Assembly: GCA_920105625.2 (NCBI GenBank)
Contig: CAKKTE020000070.1
Span: 186,001 to 250,000 of the forward strand
Reading direction: 5' to 3'
Length of the DNA: 64,000 nucleotides
From: Clusia tigrina
Taxonomy: Eukaryota; Arthropoda; Insecta; Diptera; Clusiidae
The translations under genes and the position numbers were made by a program. The notes under the pieces were generated by a model, which saw nothing but the letters and a program-made list of their open reading frames with translations, did not search any database and was not told where the DNA came from. Positions within the stretch are counted from its first letter, which is position 1; the number at the start of each line of letters is the position of its first letter. Positions 26,701 to 37,809 of this stretch are shown one piece after another.

Positions 26701-28200
26701 CAAACGCTTGTAACTTTTTACTGGAGCGCCATAAAATCTTGAAATTTCGTAACAATAAAGTACTCGAGCCTCTTGTCAATTTAAGCTATCTCTCAAAGCT
26801 GTGCAACCTTTGAGTCCCAAATGAAACACTGATAAAACTTCAAATGGCCCTAACTTCTATACGAGACGACCTACACCTATCAATGTTTGCAACATACAAA
26901 TGCTTGTAACTTTTTACTGGAGCGTCATAAAACGTTGAAATTTTGTAACAATAAAGTACTCGAGTCACTTGTCAATTTAAGCTATCGCTCAAATCTATGC
27001 TACCCTTGAGTCCCAAATCAAACACAGATAAAACTTCAAATGGCTCTAACTTCTATACGGTACGTCCTACACCTATCAAAGTTTGCAATATACAAATGCT
27101 TGTAACTTTTTACTAGAGCGTCATAAAACCTTGAAATTTTGTAACAATAAAGTACTCGAGCCTCTTGTCAATTTAAGCTATCGCTCAAAGATACGCTACC
27201 CTTGAGTCCAAATCAAACGCTGATAAAACTTCAAATAGCCCTTACTTCTATACGTCCTACACCTATCAAAGTTTGCAACATACAAATGTTTGTAACTTTT
27301 TACGGGAGCGTCAAAAAACCTTGAAATTTTGTAACAATAAGGTACTCGAGCTTCTTGTCAATTTAAGCTATCGCTCAAAGCTATGCTACCCTTGAGTCCC
27401 AAATCAAACACTGATAAAGCTTCAAATGGCCCTAACTTCTATACGGTACGTCCTACACCTATCAAAGTTTGCAACATACAAATGCTTGTAACTTACTGGA
27501 GCGTCATAAAACCTTGAAATTTTGTAACAATAAAGTACTCGAGCCTCTTGTCAATTTAAGCTATCGCTCAAAGCTATGCTACCCTTGAGTCCCAAATCAA
27601 ACACTGATAAAACTTCAAATGGCCCTAACTTCTATACGGTACGTCCTACACCTATCAAAGTTTGCAACATACAAATGCTTGTAAATTTTACGGGAGCGTC
27701 ATAAAACCTTGAAATTTTGTAACCATAAAGTACTCGAGCCTCTTGTCAATTTAAGCAATCGCACAAAGCTAAGCTACCCTTGAGTCCCAAATCAAACACT
27801 GATAAAACTTCAAATAGCCCTAGCTTCTATACGGTATGTCCTACACCTATCAAAGTTTGCAACATACATATGCTTGTAAATTTTTACTGGAGCGTCATAA
27901 CACCTTGAAATTTTGTAACAATAAAGTACTCGAGCCTCTTGTCAATTAAGCTATCGCTCAAAGCTATGCTACACTTGAGTCCCATATCAAACACTGATAA
28001 AACTTCAAAAGGCCTTAACTTTTATACGGTATGTCCTACACCTATCAAAGTTTGCAACAGACAAATGCTTGTAACTTTTAACTGGAGCATCATAAAACCT
28101 TGAAATTTTGTAACAATAAAGTACTCGAGCCTCTTTTCAATTAAGGCTATCGCTCAAAGCTATGCTAACCTTGAGTCCCAAATCAAACACTGATAAAACT
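23741..28200 (+). repeat. 2,144/2,340-bp segmental duplication of 11-12 monomers
   Basis: Positions of about 23,741-26,060 match about 26,081-28,200. The early part is offset by 2,340 bp (CCTATACCTATC at about 24,138 and 26,478) and the later part by 2,144 bp (GGTATCGCTC at 24,445 and 26,589; CGAGTCACTTG near 24,820 and 26,964; GCAATCGCAC at 25,611 and 27,755). The difference is exactly one monomer, about 24,220-24,430, present in copy 1 only. The block also has private variants: GAGTCCAAATC (one base lost), CTATACGTCC (5 bp lost) and CTTACTGGAG (4 bp lost). Confidence 0.85.
25102..25116 (+). repeat. Diagnostic 5-bp deletion (CTATACGTCC)
   Basis: TATACGTCC replaces TATACGGTACGTCC; the lost bases lie between two ACG copies. 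The same monomer has GAGTCCAAATC, one base short. The pair recurs near 27,250, 28,417, 31,150 and 35,060, which ties the 2,144-bp and 3,910-bp HOR zones together as one lineage. Confidence 0.8.
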
Positions 28201-28538
28201 TCAAATAGCCCTAACTTCTATACGGTATGTCCTACACCTATCAAAGTTTGCAACATACAAATGCTTGTAACTTTTTACTGGAGCGTCATAAAACCTTGAA
28301 ATTTTGTAACAACAAAGTACTCGAGCCTCTTGTCAATTTAAGCTATCGCTCAGAGATATGCTACCCTTGAGTCCAAATCAAACACTTATAAAACTTCAAA
28401 TGGCCCTAACTTCTATACGTCCTACACCTATCAAAGTTTGCAACATACAAATGCTTGTAACTTTTTACGGGAGCGTCATAAAACCTTGAAATTTTGTAAC
28501 AATAAGGTACTCGATCTTCTTGTCAATTTAAGCTATCG

Positions 28539-28734
28539 CTCAAAGCTATGCTACCCTTGAGTCCCAAATCAAACACTGATAAAACTTCAAATGGCCCTAA
28601 CTTCTATACGGTACGTCCTACACCTATCAAAGTTTGCAACATACAAATGCTTGTAACTTTTTACTGGAGCGTCATAAAACCTTGAAATTTTGTAACAATA
28701 AAGTACTTGAGCCTCTTGTCAATTTAAGCTATCG
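28539..28734 (+). repeat. Reference monomer of the satellite (196 bp)
   Basis: This copy differs from my hand-built consensus at one place only (ACTTGAG instead of ACTCGAG near its end), so it serves as a type monomer. Landmarks in order: CTCAAAGCTATGCTACCC at the start; ATAAAACTTCAAATGGCCC near position 41; the CpG-bearing TACGGTACGTCC near 69; TACAAATGCTTGTA at 104-117; TAACTTTTTACTGGAGCGTC at 116-135; AATAAAGTACT at about 159-169; and TCAATTTAAGCTATCG at the end. Most other copies have adjoining ScaI (AGTACT) and XhoI (CTCGAG) sites. The unit is not a multiple of 3, so it cannot encode an in-frame tandem-repeat protein. Confidence 0.95.
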
Positions 28735-28819
28735 CTCAAAGCTATGCTACCCTTGAGGCCCAAAACAAACACTGATAAAACTTCAAATGGCCCTAACTTC
28801 TATACGGTACGTCCTACAC
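28624..28819 (+). repeat. Two related half-units inside the monomer
   Basis: Reading from CTATC, the monomer splits into a 105-bp half (28,624-28,728) and a 91-bp half (28,729-28,819, crossing into the next unit). The halves share colinear anchors at similar offsets: CTATC at 0 in both; TCAAAG within the first 15 bases; GC then AC shortly after; ATAAAAC at 50 and 46; TTGAAAT/TTCAAAT just after; TAAC at 69 and 65; and AGTAC/GGTAC at 78 and 77. This suggests the 196-bp unit arose from an old duplication of a unit of about 98 bp. Divergence is high, so this is a proposal from anchor order, not a computed alignment. Confidence 0.45.
28642..28655. repeat. Short dyad in the conserved core of each monomer
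   Basis: TACAA-ATGC-TTGTA is a perfect 5-bp inverted repeat around a 4-base centre. It lies in the least variable part of the monomer and recurs nearly unchanged in most copies of both arms; it is lost in the monomers with the 17-bp deletion near 1,265. It could be a protein-binding dyad or a small hairpin. The arms are short, so chance is also possible. Confidence 0.5.
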
Positions 28820-31800
28820 CTATCAAAGTTTGCAACATACAAATGCTTGTTACTTTTTACTGGAGCGTCATAAAACCTTGAAATTTTGTAACAATAAAGT
28901 ACTCGAGCCTCTTGTTAATTTAAGCTATCGCTCAAAGCTATGCTACCCTTGAGTCCCAAATCAAACGCTGATAAAACTTCAAATGACCCTAACTTCTATA
29001 CAGTACGTCCTACACCTATCAAACTTTGCAACATACAAATGCTTGTAAATTTTACTGGAGCGTCATAACACCTTGAAATTTTGTAACAATAAAGTACTCG
29101 AGCCTCTTGTCAATTAAGCTATCGCTCAAAGCTATGCTACCCTTGAGTCCCATATCAAACACTGATAAAACTTCAAATGGCCTTAAATTTTATACGGTAC
29201 GTCCTAAACCTATCAAAGTTTGCAATATACAAATGCTTGTAACTTTTTACTGGAGCGTCATAAAACATTGAAATTTTGTAACAATAAAGTACTCGAGCAT
29301 CTTGTCAATTTAAGCTATCGCTCAAAGCTATGCTACCCTTGAGTCCCAAATCAAACACTGATAAAACTTCAAATTGCCCTAACTTCTATACGGTACGTCC
29401 TACACCTATCAAAGTTTGCAACATACAAATGCTTGTAACTTTTTACTGGAGCGTCATAAAACCTTGAAATTTTGTAACAATAAAGTACTCGAGCCTCTTG
29501 TCAATTAAGGCTATCGCTTAAAGCTATGCTAACCTTGAGTCCCACATCAAACACTGATAAAACTTCAAATTGCCCTAACTTCTATACGGTATGTCCTACA
29601 CCTATCAAATTTTGCAACATACAAATGCTTGTAACTTTTTACTGTAGCGTCATAAAACCTTGAAATTTTGTAACAATAAAGTACTCGACCCTCTTGTCAA
29701 TTTAAGCTATCGCTCAAAGCTATGCTACCCTTGAGTCCCAAATCAAACACTGATAAAACTTCAAATGGCCCTAACTTCTATACGGTACGTCCTACACCTA
29801 TCAAAGTTTGCAATATACAAATGCTTGTAACTTTTTACTGGAGCGTCATAAAACCTTGAAATTTTGTAACAATAAAGTACTCGAGCATCTTGTCAATTTA
29901 AGCTATCGCTCAAAGCTATGCTACCCTTGAGTCCCAAATCAAACACTGATAAAACTTCAAATTGCCCTAACTTCTATACGGTACGTCCTACACCTATCAA
30001 AGTTTGCAACATACAAATGCTTGTAACTTTTTACTGGAGCGTCATAAAACCTTGAAATTTTGTAACAATAAAGTACTCGAGCCTCTTGTAAAGTTAACCT
30101 ATCGCTCAAAGCTATGCTACCCTTGAGTCCCAAATCAAACACTGATAAAACATCTAATGGCCCTAACTTTTATACGGTACGTCCTACACCGATCAGAGTT
30201 TGCAACATACAAATGCTTGTAACTTTTTACTGGAGCGTCATAGACCCTTGAAATTTTCTAACAATAAAGTACTCGAGCCTCTTGTCAATTTAAGCTATCG
30301 CTCAAAACTATGCTACCCTTGAGTCCCAAATCAAACACTGATAAAACTTCAAATGGCCCTAACTTCTATACGGTACGTCCTACACCTATCAAAGTTTGCA
30401 ACATACAAATGCTTGTAAATTTTACGGGAGCGTCATAAAACCTTGAAATTTTGTAACCATAAAGTACTCGAGCCTCTTGTCAATTTAAGCAATCGCACAA
30501 AGCTAAGCTACCCTTGAGTCCCAAATCAAACACTGATAAAACTTCAAATAGCCCTAGCTTCTATACGGTATGTCCTACACCTATCAAAGTTTGCAACATA
30601 CATATGCTTGTAAATTTTTACTGGAGCGTCATAAAACCTTGAAATTTTGTAACAATAAAGTACTCGAGCCTCTTGTCAATTAAGCTATCGCTCAAAGCTA
30701 TGCTATACTTGAGTCCCATATCAAACACTGATAAAACTTCAAATGGCCTTAACTTTTATACGGTATGTCCTACACCTATCAAAGTTTGCAACAGACAAAT
30801 GCTTGTAACTTTTAACTGGAGCATCATAAAACCTTGAAATTTTGTAACAATAAAGTACACGAGCCTCTTTTCAATTAAGGCTATCGCTCAAAGCTATGCT
30901 AACCTTGAGTCCCAAATCAAACACTGATAAAACTTCAAATAGCCCTAACTTCTATACGGTATGTCCTACACCTATCAAAGTTTGCAACATACAAATGCTT
31001 GTAACTTTTTACTGGAGCGTCATAAAACCTTGAAATTTTGTAACAATAAAGTACTCGAGCCTCTTGTCAATTTAAGCTATCGCTCAGAGATATGCTACCC
31101 TTGAGTCCAAATCAAACACTTATAAAACTTCAAATGGCCCTAACTTCTATACGTCCTATTCCTATCAAAGTTTGCAACATACAAATGCTTGTAACTTTTT
31201 ACGGGAGCGTCATAAAACCTTGAAATTTTGTAACAATAAGGTACTCGATCTTCTTGTCAATTTAAGCTATCGCTCAAAGCTATGCTACCCTTGAGTCCCA
31301 AATCAAACACTGATAAAAGTTCAAATGGCCCTAACTTCTATACGGTACGTCCTACACCTATCAAAGTTTGCAACATACAAATGCTTGTAACTTTTTACTG
31401 GAGCGTCATAAAACCTTGAAATTTTGTAACAATAAAGTACTTGAGCCTCTTGTCAATTTAAGCTATCGCTCAAAGCTATGCTACCCTTGAGGCCCAAAAC
31501 AAACACTGATAAAACTTCAAATGGCCCTAACTTCTATACGGTACGTCCTACACCTATCAAAGTTTGCAACATACAAATGCTTGTTACTTTTTACTGGAGC
31601 GTCATAAAACCTTGAAATTTTGTAACAATAAAGTACTCGAGCCTCTTGTTAATTTAAGCTATCGCTCAAAGCTATGCTACCCTTGAGTCCCAAATCAAAC
31701 GCTGATAAAACTTCAAATGGACCTAACTTCTATACAGTACGTCCTACACCTATCAAACTTTGCCACATACAAATGCTTGTAACTTTTTACTGGAGCGTCA

Positions 31801-34800
31801 TAAAACCTTGAAATTTTGTAACAATAAAGTACTCGAGCCTCTTGTCAATTAAGGCTATCGCTTAAAGCTATGCTAACCTTGAGTCCCACATCAAACACTG
31901 ATAAAACTTCAAATTGCCCTAACTTCTATACGGTATGTCCTACACCTATCAAAGTTTGCAACATACAAATGCTTGTAACTTTTTACTGTAGCGTCATAAA
32001 ACTTTGAAATTTTGTAACAATAAAGTACTCGACCCTCTTGTCAATTTAAGCTATCGCTCAAAGCTATGCTACCCTTGAGTCCCAAATCAAACACTGATAA
32101 AACTTCAAATGGCCCTAACTTCTATACGGTACGTCCTACACCTATCAAAGGTTGCAATATACAAATGCTTGTAACTTTTTACTGGAGCGTCATAAAACCT
32201 TGAAATTTTGTAACAATAAAGTACTCGAGCATCTTGTCAATTTAAGCTATCGCTCAAAGCTATGCTACCCTTGAGTACCAAATCAAACACTGATAAAACT
32301 TCAAATTGCCCTAACTTCTATACGGTACGTCCTACACCTATCAAAGTTTGCAACATACAAATGCTTGTAACTTTTTACTGGAGCGTCATAAAACCTTGAA
32401 ATTTTGTAACAATAAAGTACTCGAGCCTCTTGTAAAGTTAACCTATCGCTCAAAGCTATGCTACCCTTGAGTCCCAAATCAAACACTGATAAAACATCTA
32501 ATGGCCCTAACTTCTATACGGTACGTCCTACACCGATCAGAGTTTGCAACATACAAATGCTTGTAACTTTTTACTGGAGCGTCATAGACCCTTGAAATTT
32601 TCTAACAATAAAGTACTCGAGCCTCTTGTCAATTTAAGCTATCGCTCAAAGCTATGCTACCCTTGAGTCCCAAATCAAACACTGATAAAACTTCAAATGG
32701 CCCTAACTTCTATACGGTACGTCCTACACCTATCAAAGTTTGCAACATACAAATGCTTGTTACTTTTTACTGGAGCGTCATAAAACCTTGAAATTTTGTA
32801 ACAATAAAGTACTCGAGCCTCTTGTTAATTTAAGCTATCGCTCAAAGCTATGCTACCCTTGAGTCCCAAATCAAACGCTGATAAAACTTCAAATGGCCCT
32901 AACTTCTATACAGTACGTCCTACACCTATCAAACTTTGCAACATACAAATGCTTGTAAATTTTACTGGAGCGTCATAACACCTTGAAATTTTGTAACAAT
33001 AAAGTACTCGAGCCTCTTGTCAATTAAGCTATCGCTCAAAGCTATGCTACCCTTGAGTCCCATATCAAACACTGATAAAACTTCAAATGGCCTTAAATTT
33101 TATACGGTACGTCCTAAACCTATCAAAGTTTGCAATATACAAATGCTTGTAACTTTTTACTGGAGCGTCATAAAACCTTGAAATTTTGTAACAATAAAGT
33201 ACTCGAGCATCTTGTCAATTTAAGCTATCGCTCAAAGCTATGCTACCCTTGAGTCCCAAATCAAACACTGATAAAACTTCAAATTGCCCTAACTTCTATA
33301 CGGTACGTCCTACACCTATCAAAGTTTGCAACATACAAATGCTTGTAACTTTTTACTGGAGCGTCATAAAACCTTGAAATTTTGTAACAATAAAGTACTC
33401 GAGCCTCTTGTCAATTAAGGCTATCGCTTAAAGCTATGCTAACCGTGAGTCCCACATCAAACACTGATAAAACTTCAAATTGCCCTGACTTCTATACGGT
33501 ATGTCCTACACCTATCAAATTTTGCAACATACAAATGCTTGTAACTTTTTACTGTAGCGTCATAAAACTTTGAAATTTTGTAACAATAAAGTACTCGACC
33601 CTCTTGTCAATTTAAGCTATCGCTCAAAGCTATGCTACCCTTGAGTCCCAAATCAAACACTGATAAAACTTCAAATGGCCCTAACTTCTATACGGTACGT
33701 CCTACACCTATCAAAGTTTGCAATATACAAATGCTTGTAACTTTTTACTGGAGCGTCATAAAACCTTGAAATTTTGTAACAATAAAGTACTCGAGCATCT
33801 TGTCAATTTAAGCTATCGCTCAAAGCTATGCTACCCTTGAGTCCCAAATCAAACACTGATAAAACTTCAAATTGCCCTAACTTCTATACGGTACGTCCTA
33901 CACCTATCAAAGTTTGCAACATACAAATGCTTGTAACTTTTTACTGGAGCGTCATAAAACCTTGAAATTTTGTAACAATAAAGTACTCGAGCCTCTTGTA
34001 AAGTTAACCTATCGCTCAAAGCTATGCTACCCTTGAGTCCTAAATCAAACACTGATAAAACATCTAATGGCCCTAACTTTTATACGGTACGTCCTACACC
34101 GATCAGAGTTTGCAACATACAAATGCTTGTAACTTTTTACTGGAGCGTCATAGACCCTTGAAATTTTCTAACAATAAAGTACTCGAGCCTCTTGTCAATT
34201 TAAGCTATCGCTCAAAGCTATGCTACCCTTGAGTCCCAAATCAAACACTGATAAAACTTCAAATGGCCCTAACTTCTATACGGTACGTCCTACACCTATC
34301 AAAGTTTGCAACATACAAATGCTTGTAAATTTTACGGGAGCGTCATAAAACCTTGAAATTTTGTAACCATAAAGTACTCGAGCCTCTTGTCAATTTAAGC
34401 AATCGCACAAAGCTAAGCTACCCTTGAGTCCCAAATCAAACACTGATAAAACTTCAAATAGCCCTAGCTTCTATACGGTATGTCCTACACCTATCAAAGT
34501 TTGCAACATACATATGCTTGTAAATTTTTACTGGAGCGTCATAAAACCTTGAAATTTTGTAACAATAAAGTACTCGAGCCTCTTGTCAATTAAGCTATCG
34601 CTCAAAGCTATGCTATACTTGAGTCCCATATCAAACACTGATAAAACTTCAAATGGCCTTAACTTTTATACGGTATGTCCTACACCTATCAAAGTTTGCA
34701 ACAGACAAATGCTTGTAACTTTTAACTGGAGCATCATAAAACCTTGAAATTTTGTAACAATAAAGTACACGAGCCTCTTTTCAATTAAGGCTATCGCTCA

Positions 34801-36650
34801 AAGCTATGCTAACCTTGAGTCCCAAATCAAACACTGATAAAACTTCAAATAGCCCTAACTTCTATACGGTATGTCCTACACCTATCAAAGTTTGCAACAT
34901 ACAAATGCTTGTAACTTTTTACTGGAGCGTCATAAAACCTTGAAATTTTGTAACAATAAAGTACTCGAGCCTCTTGTCAATTTAAGCTATCGCTCAGAGA
35001 TATGCTACCCTTGAGTCCAAATCAAACACTTATAAAACTTCAAATGGCCCTAACTTCTATACGTCCTACACCTATCAAAGTTTGCAACATACAAATGCTT
35101 GTAACTTTTTACGGGAGCGTCATAAAACCTTGAAATTTTGTAACAATAAGGTACTCGATCTTCTTGTCAATTTAAGCTATCGCTCAAAGCTATGCTACCC
35201 TTGAGTCCCAAATCAAACACTGATAAAACTTCAAATGGCCCTAACTTCTATACGGTACGTCCTACACCTATCAAAGTTTGCAACATACAAATGCTTGTAA
35301 CTTTTTACTGGAGCGTCATAAAACCTTGAAATTTTGTACCAATAAAGTACTTGAGCCTCTTGTCAATTTAAGCTATCGCTCAAAGCTATGCTACCCTTGA
35401 GGCCCAAAACAAACACTGATAAAACTTCAAATGGCCCTAACTTCTATACGGTACGTCCTACACCTATCAAAGTTTGCAACATACAAATGCTTGTTACTTT
35501 TTACTGGAGCGTCATAAAACCTTGAAATTTTGTAACAATAAAGTACTCGAGCCTCTTGTTAATTTAAGCTATCGCTCAAAGCTATGCTACCCTTGAGTCC
35601 CAAATCAAACGCTGATAAAACTTCAAATGGCCCTAACTTCTATACAGTACGTCCTACACCTATCAAACTTTGCCACATACAAATGCTTGTAACTTTTTAC
35701 TGGAGCGTCATAAAACCTTGAAATTTTGTAACAATAAAGTACTCGAGCCTCTTGTCAATTAAGGCTATCGCTTAAAGCTATGCTAACCTTGAGTCCCACA
35801 TCAAACACTGATAAAACTTCAAATTGCCCTAACTTCTATACGGTATGTCCTACACCTATCAAAGTTTGCAACATACAAATGCTTGTAACTTTTTACTGTA
35901 GCGTCATAAAACTTTGAAATTTTGTAACAATAAAGTACTCGACCCTCTTGTCAATTTAAGCTATCGCTCAAGGCTATGCTACCCTTGAGTCCCAAATCAA
36001 ACACTGATAAAACTTCAAATGGCCCTAACTTCTATACGGTACGTCCTACACCTATCAAAGTTTGCAATATACAAATGCTTGTAACTTTTTACTGGAGCGT
36101 CATAAAACCTTGAAATTTTGTAACAATAAAGTACTCGAGCATCTTGTCAATTTAAGCTATCGCTCAAAGCTATGCTACCCTTGAGTCCCAAATCAAACAC
36201 TGATAAAACTTCAAATTGCCCTAACTTCTATACGGTACGTCCTACACCTATCAAAGTTTGCAACATACAAATGCTTGTAACTTTTTACTGGAGCGTCATA
36301 AAACCTTGAAATTTTGTAACAATAAAGTACTCGAGCCTCTTGTAAAGTTAACCTATCGCTCAAAGCTATGCTACCCTTGAGTCCCAAATCAAACACTGAT
36401 AAAACATCTAATGGCCCTAACTTCTATACGGTACGTCCTACACCGATCAGAGTTTGCAACATACAAATGCTTGTAACTTTTTACTGGAGCGTCATAGACC
36501 CTTGAAATTTTCTAACAATAAAGTACTCGAGCCTCTTGTCAATTTTAGCTATCGCTCAAAGCTATGCTACCCTTGAGTCCCAAATCAAACACTGATAAAA
36601 CTTCAAATGGCCCTAACTTCTATACGGTACGTCCTACACCTATCAAAGTT
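28780..36650 (+). repeat. 3,910-bp, 20-monomer higher-order repeat, two tandem copies
   Basis: Markers 3,910 bp apart: TACTTTTTAC at 28,851 and 32,761; CGTCATAACA at 29,061 and 32,971; the AAAGTTAACC monomer at 29,957 and 33,867, and again at 32,301 and 36,211; GCAATCGCAC at 30,489 and 34,399; GGCCCAAAAC at 31,491 and 35,401. The unit divides into 2,734 bp (14 monomers) and 1,176 bp (exactly 6 monomers). Its monomers are of the CGAGCCTC type almost throughout; the CGAGCCAC type, common before 24 kb, is rare here. Copies run about 28,780-32,690 and 32,690-36,600. Confidence 0.9.
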
Positions 36651-37809
36651 TGCAACATACAAATGCTTGTAACTTTCTACTGGAGCGTCATAAAAACTTG
36701 AAATTTTGTAACAATAAAGTACTCGAGCCTCTTATCAATTTAAGCTATCGCTCAAAGCTATGCTATCCTTGAGTCCCATATCAAACACTGATAAAACTTT
36801 AAATGGCCTTAACTTTTATACGGTACGTCCTACACCTATCAAATTTTGCAACATACAAATGCTTGTAACTTTTAACTGGAGCGTCATAAAACCTTGAAGT
36901 TTTGTAACAATAAAGTACTCGAGCCTCTTGTCAATTTAAGCTATCTCTCAAAGCTATGCTATCCTTGAGTCCCAAATCAAACACAGATAAAACTTCAAAT
37001 GGCCCTAACTTATATACGGTACGTCCTACACCTATCAAAGTTTGCAACATACAAATGCTTGTAACTTTTTACTGGAGCGTCATAAAACCTTGAAATTTTG
37101 TAACAATAAAGTACTCGAGCCTCTTGTCAATTTAAGCTATCGCTCAAAGCTATGCCACCCTTGAATCCCAAATCAAACACTGATAAAACTTCAAATTGCC
37201 CTAACTTCTATACGGTACGTCCTGCACCTATCAAAGTTTGCAACATACAAATGCTTGTAAGTTTTTACTGGAGCGTCATAAACCCTTTTAATTTTGTAAC
37301 AATAAAGTACTCGAGCCTCTTGTCAATTTAAGCTATCGCTCAAAGATATGCTACCCTTGAGTCCCAAATCAAACACTGATAAAACTTCAAATGGCCCTAA
37401 CTTCTATACGGTACGTCCTACACCTATCAAAGTTTGCAACATACAAATGCTTGTAACTTTTTACTGCAGCGTCATAAAACCTTGAAATTTTGTAACAATA
37501 AAGTACTCGAGCCTCTTGTCAATTTAAGCTATCGCTCAAAGCTATGCTACCCTTGAGTCCCAAATCAAACACTGATAAAACTTCAAATTGCCCTAACTTC
37601 TATACGGTAATTCCTACACCTATCATAGTTTGCAACATACAAATGCTTGTAACGTTTTACTGGAGCGTCATAAAACCTTGAAATTTTGTAACAATAAAGT
37701 ATTCGAGCCTCTTGTCAATTAAGCTATCGCTCAAAGCTATGCTACCCTTGAGTCCCATATCAAACACTGATAAAACTTTAAATGGCCTTAACTTTTATAC
37801 GGTACGCCC
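36651..37809 (+). repeat. Monomers without a clear higher-order period
   Basis: About six monomers between two HOR zones. They carry scattered private changes, for example CTTTCTACTGG near 36,672, CATAAACCCTTTTAATT near 37,279 and GGTAATTCC near 37,606, and I find no matching block elsewhere. Nothing but satellite is present. Confidence 0.7.

Larger units (their letters stand above)
28201..28779 (+). repeat. Link between the 2,144-bp and 3,910-bp zones
   Basis: Three monomers that match 30,935-31,513 at a shift of 2,734 bp (TCAAATAGCC at 28,201 and 30,935; GGCCCAAAAC at 28,757 and 31,491). The same 14-mer shift joins GCAATCGCAC at 27,755 and 30,489, so the 2,144-bp zone and the 3,910-bp zone share a common ancestor segment. 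Confidence 0.75.

Noticed and set aside
28595..28600. Telomere-like CCCTAA in most monomers
   Set aside because: It is a single hexamer inside GGCCCTAACTTC, never in tandem, so it is not telomeric sequence.
28539..28734. CENP-B box
   Set aside because: The consensus monomer has no TTCG with the spaced ANNCGGG core on either strand; ATACGGTACG is the nearest CpG-bearing stretch and does not fit.
28539..28734. Hammerhead ribozyme, found in some satellites
   Set aside because: The only candidate core is CACTGATAAAAC, which reads CTGATAA and not the required CTGATGA, and no suitable flanking stems or GAAA partner are arranged around it.
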